DNA of 8,098 bases from a bacterium (GTDB taxonomy: Bacteria; Patescibacteriota; Patescibacteriia; Magasanikbacterales; GWA2-37-8), in NCBI GenBank assembly GCA_021790135.1, contig JAJYIJ010000041.1:1-8098 (forward strand), in the 5' to 3' direction. The first letter of the stretch is position 1, and every line of letters begins with the position of its first letter. The notes beneath the pieces were generated by a model, which was not told the DNA's origin, did no database searches, and saw nothing but the letters and a program-made list of their open reading frames with translations. Below, in pieces: positions 5,808-8,098 of this stretch. The position numbers were made by a program, and so were the translations under genes.

Positions 5808-6554
5808 ATGGCCACAGCGTCACCAGCTGAAATCGAGCCCGTCTCGAGTGAGAGGAGAGAGGACCACGAACAAAATCGACCAAGAGAAGAGCAAGAGGCC
5901 GCTTTTCTGAACACCTTTGGTCATTGGAAAGCTTTTGTTGGAGCAGACGAATTTTCGGTCCGGCCGCTATCATCAAAGGATATTTCGTGGCTTTTCGGTG
6001 CCGTGGCTGAAGTGGTCGAACAGAAAGAAACGCAGGTAGTCGGTGAACTTTCGAGTGAAAGAGGCAGACGCCAGCCCATTGAGGTCGTCGGGCGAGAAGC
6101 GCGACAGGCGACAACTGATTCAGCCAGCGCTATTAAAGGCGAGCCGGCTCTTTTAACTATTCTTTACAATTCGCTCTACAGCGGTATCCAAACGAAAACG
6201 CCAGAAATTTTTGTCGTGGCGCCGGAGAAAGTGGCGGAGTACCTTATTTTCCGCCATCAGAGTGAGCTCAAGGGGACAGAGCTCGACCCGACGCCAACCG
6301 ATTCTGATCCTTCATCAGAAGGAGTGAATATGTGCCTGGTGCTCACGCCGGAGAAAGGCAAGGAAATTGAATCTCTGTTAACGGCGAACGGTCATCCGGT
6401 CAAACCGCTGACGACGACCGCCGGGTTCCAAGCGCGATTAGGCGGGATTCGTTTGGCTTTCTTCTATTCGAGCGAACAGCATGTGGAAAAAGAAGATACT
6501 GCCGAGGAAAAGGATGCCTCGCCAGCACTCGAAGCAGGCGGAGAAGAAAAATAG
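5808..6554 (+). CDS. Hypothetical protein, 248 residues, downstream of yidC
   Basis: I do not recognise this protein. Residues 1-32 are highly charged and likely disordered. Residues 33-75 (FLNTFGHWKAFVGADEF, then ISWLFGAVAEVV) look structured. After a polar Arg/Glu-rich stretch (about 80-105) comes a second structured block, EPALLTILYNSLYSGI (112-127) and PEIFVVAPEKVAEYLIF (132-148). An Asp/Pro/Ser linker leads to a third block with CLVLTPEKGKEIESLL (176-191) and GFQARLGGIRLAFFY (206-220), then an acidic tail. There is no signal peptide or convincing membrane segment. The slot after yidC is where jag/khpB often sits, but I see no KH GxxG loop and no R3H motif. The gap after yidC is 49 bases without a clear promoter, and a terminator follows, so it is probably the last gene of the nusA operon. 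Confidence 0.75.
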   Translation: MATASPAEIEPVSSERREDHEQNRPREEQEAAFLNTFGHWKAFVGADEFSVRPLSSKDISWLFGAVAEVVEQKETQVVGELSSERGRRQPIEVVGREARQATTDSASAIKGEPALLTILYNSLYSGIQTKTPEIFVVAPEKVAEYLIFRHQSELKGTELDPTPTDSDPSSEGVNMCLVLTPEKGKEIESLLTANGHPVKPLTTTAGFQARLGGIRLAFFYSSEQHVEKEDTAEEKDASPALEAGGEEK

Positions 6555-6564
6555 ATGATGCACC

Positions 6565-6591
6565 GGCCGCCTGTTTGGCGGTCTTTTTTTT
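6565..6591 (+). terminator. Rho-independent terminator of the nusA-yidC operon
   Basis: GGCCGCC (6565-6571) pairs with GGCGGTC (6577-6583) around a TGTTT loop, giving a GC-rich 7-bp stem with one G-U pair. Eight T residues follow (6584-6591). It begins 10 bases after the stop codon of the 248-residue gene. It is the only canonical terminator in the window. Confidence 0.9.
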
Positions 6592-6606
6592 CTATCCCGA
6601 TTTCGG

Positions 6607-6612
6607 TATACT
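6607..6612 (+). promoter_or_regulatory. -10 promoter element giving a leaderless mRNA
   Basis: TATACT, followed by AG, lies 8 bases before the ATG at 6621, so the predicted +1 falls at about 6619-6621 and the mRNA would have almost no 5' leader. The -35 position falls in the T-tract of the preceding terminator and has no TTGACA-like sequence. Placement straight after a terminator, and the shared TATACTAG with the radC promoter, support it. Confidence 0.5.
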
Positions 6613-6620
6613 AGCCGTGT

Positions 6621-7565
6621 ATGTTAAGTCCGCTCGAACAATCTATCTTCAAAACGTTGCACTATTTTGCATTGCGCGAAATGCCGCTGACGCCCGAAGA
6701 AGTATTTTATTATCTCTGGCAGCCGCCAAAAGACACAACGCTTGGTGTGGTGGAGGACAGTCTTGAACGTCTAGCCGCGGCCGGGCAATTGTCTCACAAA
6801 AATGGGTTTTATTTTTTAAATGGGCGTGAGGCTGATTTTGACCGTCGCCGGCGCGCTGTGGTGCCAAGCGACCAAAAATTGAAGCGTGCCCGTTCGGCGG
6901 CGCGTTGGATTGCGGCAGTGCCCTTTATTCGTGCTATTTTGGTTGGCAACTCCGTTGCTGCTGGGACGGCTTCGGATGACAGCGATATCGATTTTGTTAT
7001 CATTGCCGAAGGCGGCCGGATTTGGATCGTGCGTTTTTTTACCAATCTCATTTTACGTCTCCTGGGGCGTCGTCGTTTTGGCGATAAAGTGAAAAATCGT
7101 ATCTGTTTATCCTTTTTTGTTGACACCAAGCACTTGAATTTAGCGCCGTGGCGAGTGGCGTCGGATGACCCGCATGCCGCCTATTGGCTGCACCAGCTTA
7201 CTTCCCTGTATGATCCATTTGGCTATCACGAGCGGTTCGTTGATATGAATACGTGGACAAAACAATATATTCCGAATTGCCAGACAGAGTTGGAAATTGC
7301 GACGCCGCCGCTTAAAAATACTTCTTTTGGCCGCCGCTGGAAAGAAATGTGGGAAAAAATGTGGCAGGGGAGCTATGGCGACATGATTGAAAATCAAATG
7401 CGTGGTGTGCAGGAAGCGTTGAATTGGCCCCTCTTGAAAAGCGGCGATACAAAGCCTGAAGGAGTGTTGATCGCCCCAGGTTTTTTGCGTCTCTATGGCA
7501 GTGACCTGCCGCGACAACTCTGGAATGAATGGAAAGCGGCCACTCAGACCATCAATCAAAAATAA
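6621..7565 (+). CDS. Winged-helix plus nucleotidyltransferase-fold (pol beta-like) protein
   Basis: This 314-residue soluble protein appears to join two domains. Residues 1 to about 70 look like a winged helix-turn-helix: helices around 4-18, PLTPEEVFYYLW (22-33) and EDSLERLAAAGQL (45-57), then a wing-like KNGFYFLN. Residues about 85-175 resemble the minimal nucleotidyltransferase fold. LVGNSVAAGTASDDSDIDF (107-125) matches the hG[GS]-x-DhD pattern with D122 and D124, and SFFVD may supply a third carboxylate at D168. Asn replaces the second residue of the usual GS pair, with Ser next to it. Residues 180-314 are mainly helical and Trp-rich with no motif I recognise. The family transfers nucleotides to proteins, RNA or small molecules; the target here is unknown. 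It starts at a near-leaderless ATG and lies 17 bases before a polymerase-like membrane gene. Confidence 0.8.
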   Translation: MLSPLEQSIFKTLHYFALREMPLTPEEVFYYLWQPPKDTTLGVVEDSLERLAAAGQLSHKNGFYFLNGREADFDRRRRAVVPSDQKLKRARSAARWIAAVPFIRAILVGNSVAAGTASDDSDIDFVIIAEGGRIWIVRFFTNLILRLLGRRRFGDKVKNRICLSFFVDTKHLNLAPWRVASDDPHAAYWLHQLTSLYDPFGYHERFVDMNTWTKQYIPNCQTELEIATPPLKNTSFGRRWKEMWEKMWQGSYGDMIENQMRGVQEALNWPLLKSGDTKPEGVLIAPGFLRLYGSDLPRQLWNEWKAATQTINQK

Positions 7566-7582
7566 ACCAAAAGTATTCTTTT

Positions 7583-8098
7583 GTGTCGATACGTTTACAA
7601 AAAATTATTCTCGCGTTGGCGACGCTGCTCGTTTTTTTATTGCCCTGGCAAACGCGTTGGATATATCATCCCGTGAAGTTAAACGGTTCTTTTTGGGAAT
7701 ACGGAACGCAAAGTTTATATGCCACCGAAGTGCTGCTCTGGCTGATTATAATTCTGTTTGCGATCGGTCAATTTTCTCGACGTGAATTCTGGTCGAAAGT
7801 ATTTCGAAAAAAACCAAGCCGCTACTACTGGCCGGTTGCCGCGCTCGTCGCTGTCTATATGGCCCTGCAAGTCTTTGGCCATGCTCATCCGGAAATCACC
7901 ACCGAATTCATTTTTCATCTGCTTGAGGCCGCCTGCTTTTTTGTCATTCTTACGTATCTTTTAAAAGAGGAGCGTGCCGCCTTTCCGCTCTCCCTGGCGT
8001 TGTGGCTGGCCGGTGTCGGACAGGCTCTCGTTGGTTTGTCCCAATTCGCAGCGCAGGAAGTCTATCCGAATAAGTGGCTTGGGCTGGCGTACCAATCA
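7583..8098 (+). CDS. O-antigen ligase/polymerase-like membrane protein, N-terminal part (partial at window end)
   Basis: An open frame runs from GTG 7583 to the last base, giving 172 residues of a polytopic membrane protein. Hydrophobic segments lie at about 6-22, 46-63, 83-98, 108-127 and 134-153, separated by short basic loops (SRREFWSKVFRKKPSR at 65-80). The sequence LLPWQTRWIYHP (19-30) followed by GSFWEYGTQSLYATEVLLW (35-53) resembles, as I recall it, the start of O-antigen ligase/polymerase-like proteins common in Patescibacteria. Such enzymes join or polymerise lipid-linked glycans at the outer face of the membrane. The catalytic loop and the conserved C-terminal region are outside the window, so the call rests on topology and this N-terminal resemblance. 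No ATG start is available in frame; GTG 7583, 17 bases after the previous stop, is the only good choice. Confidence 0.65.
   Translation, partial: MSIRLQKIILALATLLVFLLPWQTRWIYHPVKLNGSFWEYGTQSLYATEVLLWLIIILFAIGQFSRREFWSKVFRKKPSRYYWPVAALVAVYMALQVFGHAHPEITTEFIFHLLEAACFFVILTYLLKEERAAFPLSLALWLAGVGQALVGLSQFAAQEVYPNKWLGLAYQS

Noticed and set aside
5608..6114. 168-codon minus-strand frame across the end of yidC and the start of the next gene
   Set aside because: It overlaps the well-supported yidC 3' end and the neighbouring + strand frame, has no recognisable motif, and no minus-strand promoter is evident.
6621..7565. MNT-type antitoxin of a HEPN/MNT toxin-antitoxin pair
   Set aside because: The protein is much longer than typical MNT antitoxins, appears fused to a winged helix, and its neighbour is a polytopic membrane protein, not a HEPN protein.
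1..8098. CRISPR array, tRNA/rRNA genes, insertion sequences or attachment sites
   Set aside because: No regularly spaced repeats, cloverleaf, rRNA-like sequence, transposase motif or flanking direct repeats were seen; the window is almost fully coding.

Overview
The window is dense with genes, all on the + strand, and its base composition is roughly balanced. I read eight complete protein genes and one partial gene at each end. The style suggests a small-genome Candidate Phyla Radiation (Patescibacteria) bacterium. The reasons are a ComEC with no C-terminal nuclease-like domain, a short YidC with no lipoprotein signal, an N-terminally extended RadC, very short gaps, almost no Shine-Dalgarno motifs upstream of starts, and a winged-helix/nucleotidyltransferase gene beside an O-antigen-polymerase-like membrane protein. 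This lineage call is inference from family resemblance; no rRNA or species marker is present. TGA acts as an ordinary stop in yidC, and nothing points to a recoded genetic code.

Region 1 (1-3611): the end of a metallo-beta-lactamase-fold hydrolase, then comEC (DNA-uptake channel), a class I SAM methyltransferase, radC (MPN/JAMM family) and a 102-residue protein of unknown function. The first three appear to be one transcription unit. radC has its own extended -10 promoter and possibly an 8-codon leader ORF whose stop overlaps the radC start. ComEC and RadC together hint at a natural-transformation theme, although RadC's biochemical role is unsettled.

Region 2 (3612-6591): a strong-looking promoter (TTGACA, 17 bp, TGG-TATTCT) leads to a 9-bp hairpin at or next to the predicted +1, then nusA, yidC and an unrecognised 248-residue protein. 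The unit ends in a clear rho-independent terminator. This puts a transcription factor and the membrane insertase in one operon, away from their usual neighbours (rimP/infB for nusA; rpmH/rnpA/jag for yidC).

Region 3 (6592-8098): a second TATACTAG promoter lies so close to the next ATG that the mRNA should be leaderless. It drives a winged-helix plus nucleotidyltransferase-fold protein. A GTG-started polytopic membrane protein resembling O-antigen ligases/polymerases follows and runs off the window.

I found no tRNA, rRNA, CRISPR array, insertion sequence or integration site. No stretch over 300 bases lacks a gene; the longest gap, 98 bases before nusA, holds a promoter and a hairpin. I do not see a clearly new multi-gene system. 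The most promising leads are the leaderless promoter pattern with the radC mini-ORF, the +1 hairpin before nusA, the nusA-yidC-unknown operon, and the winged-helix nucleotidyltransferase/polymerase pair.
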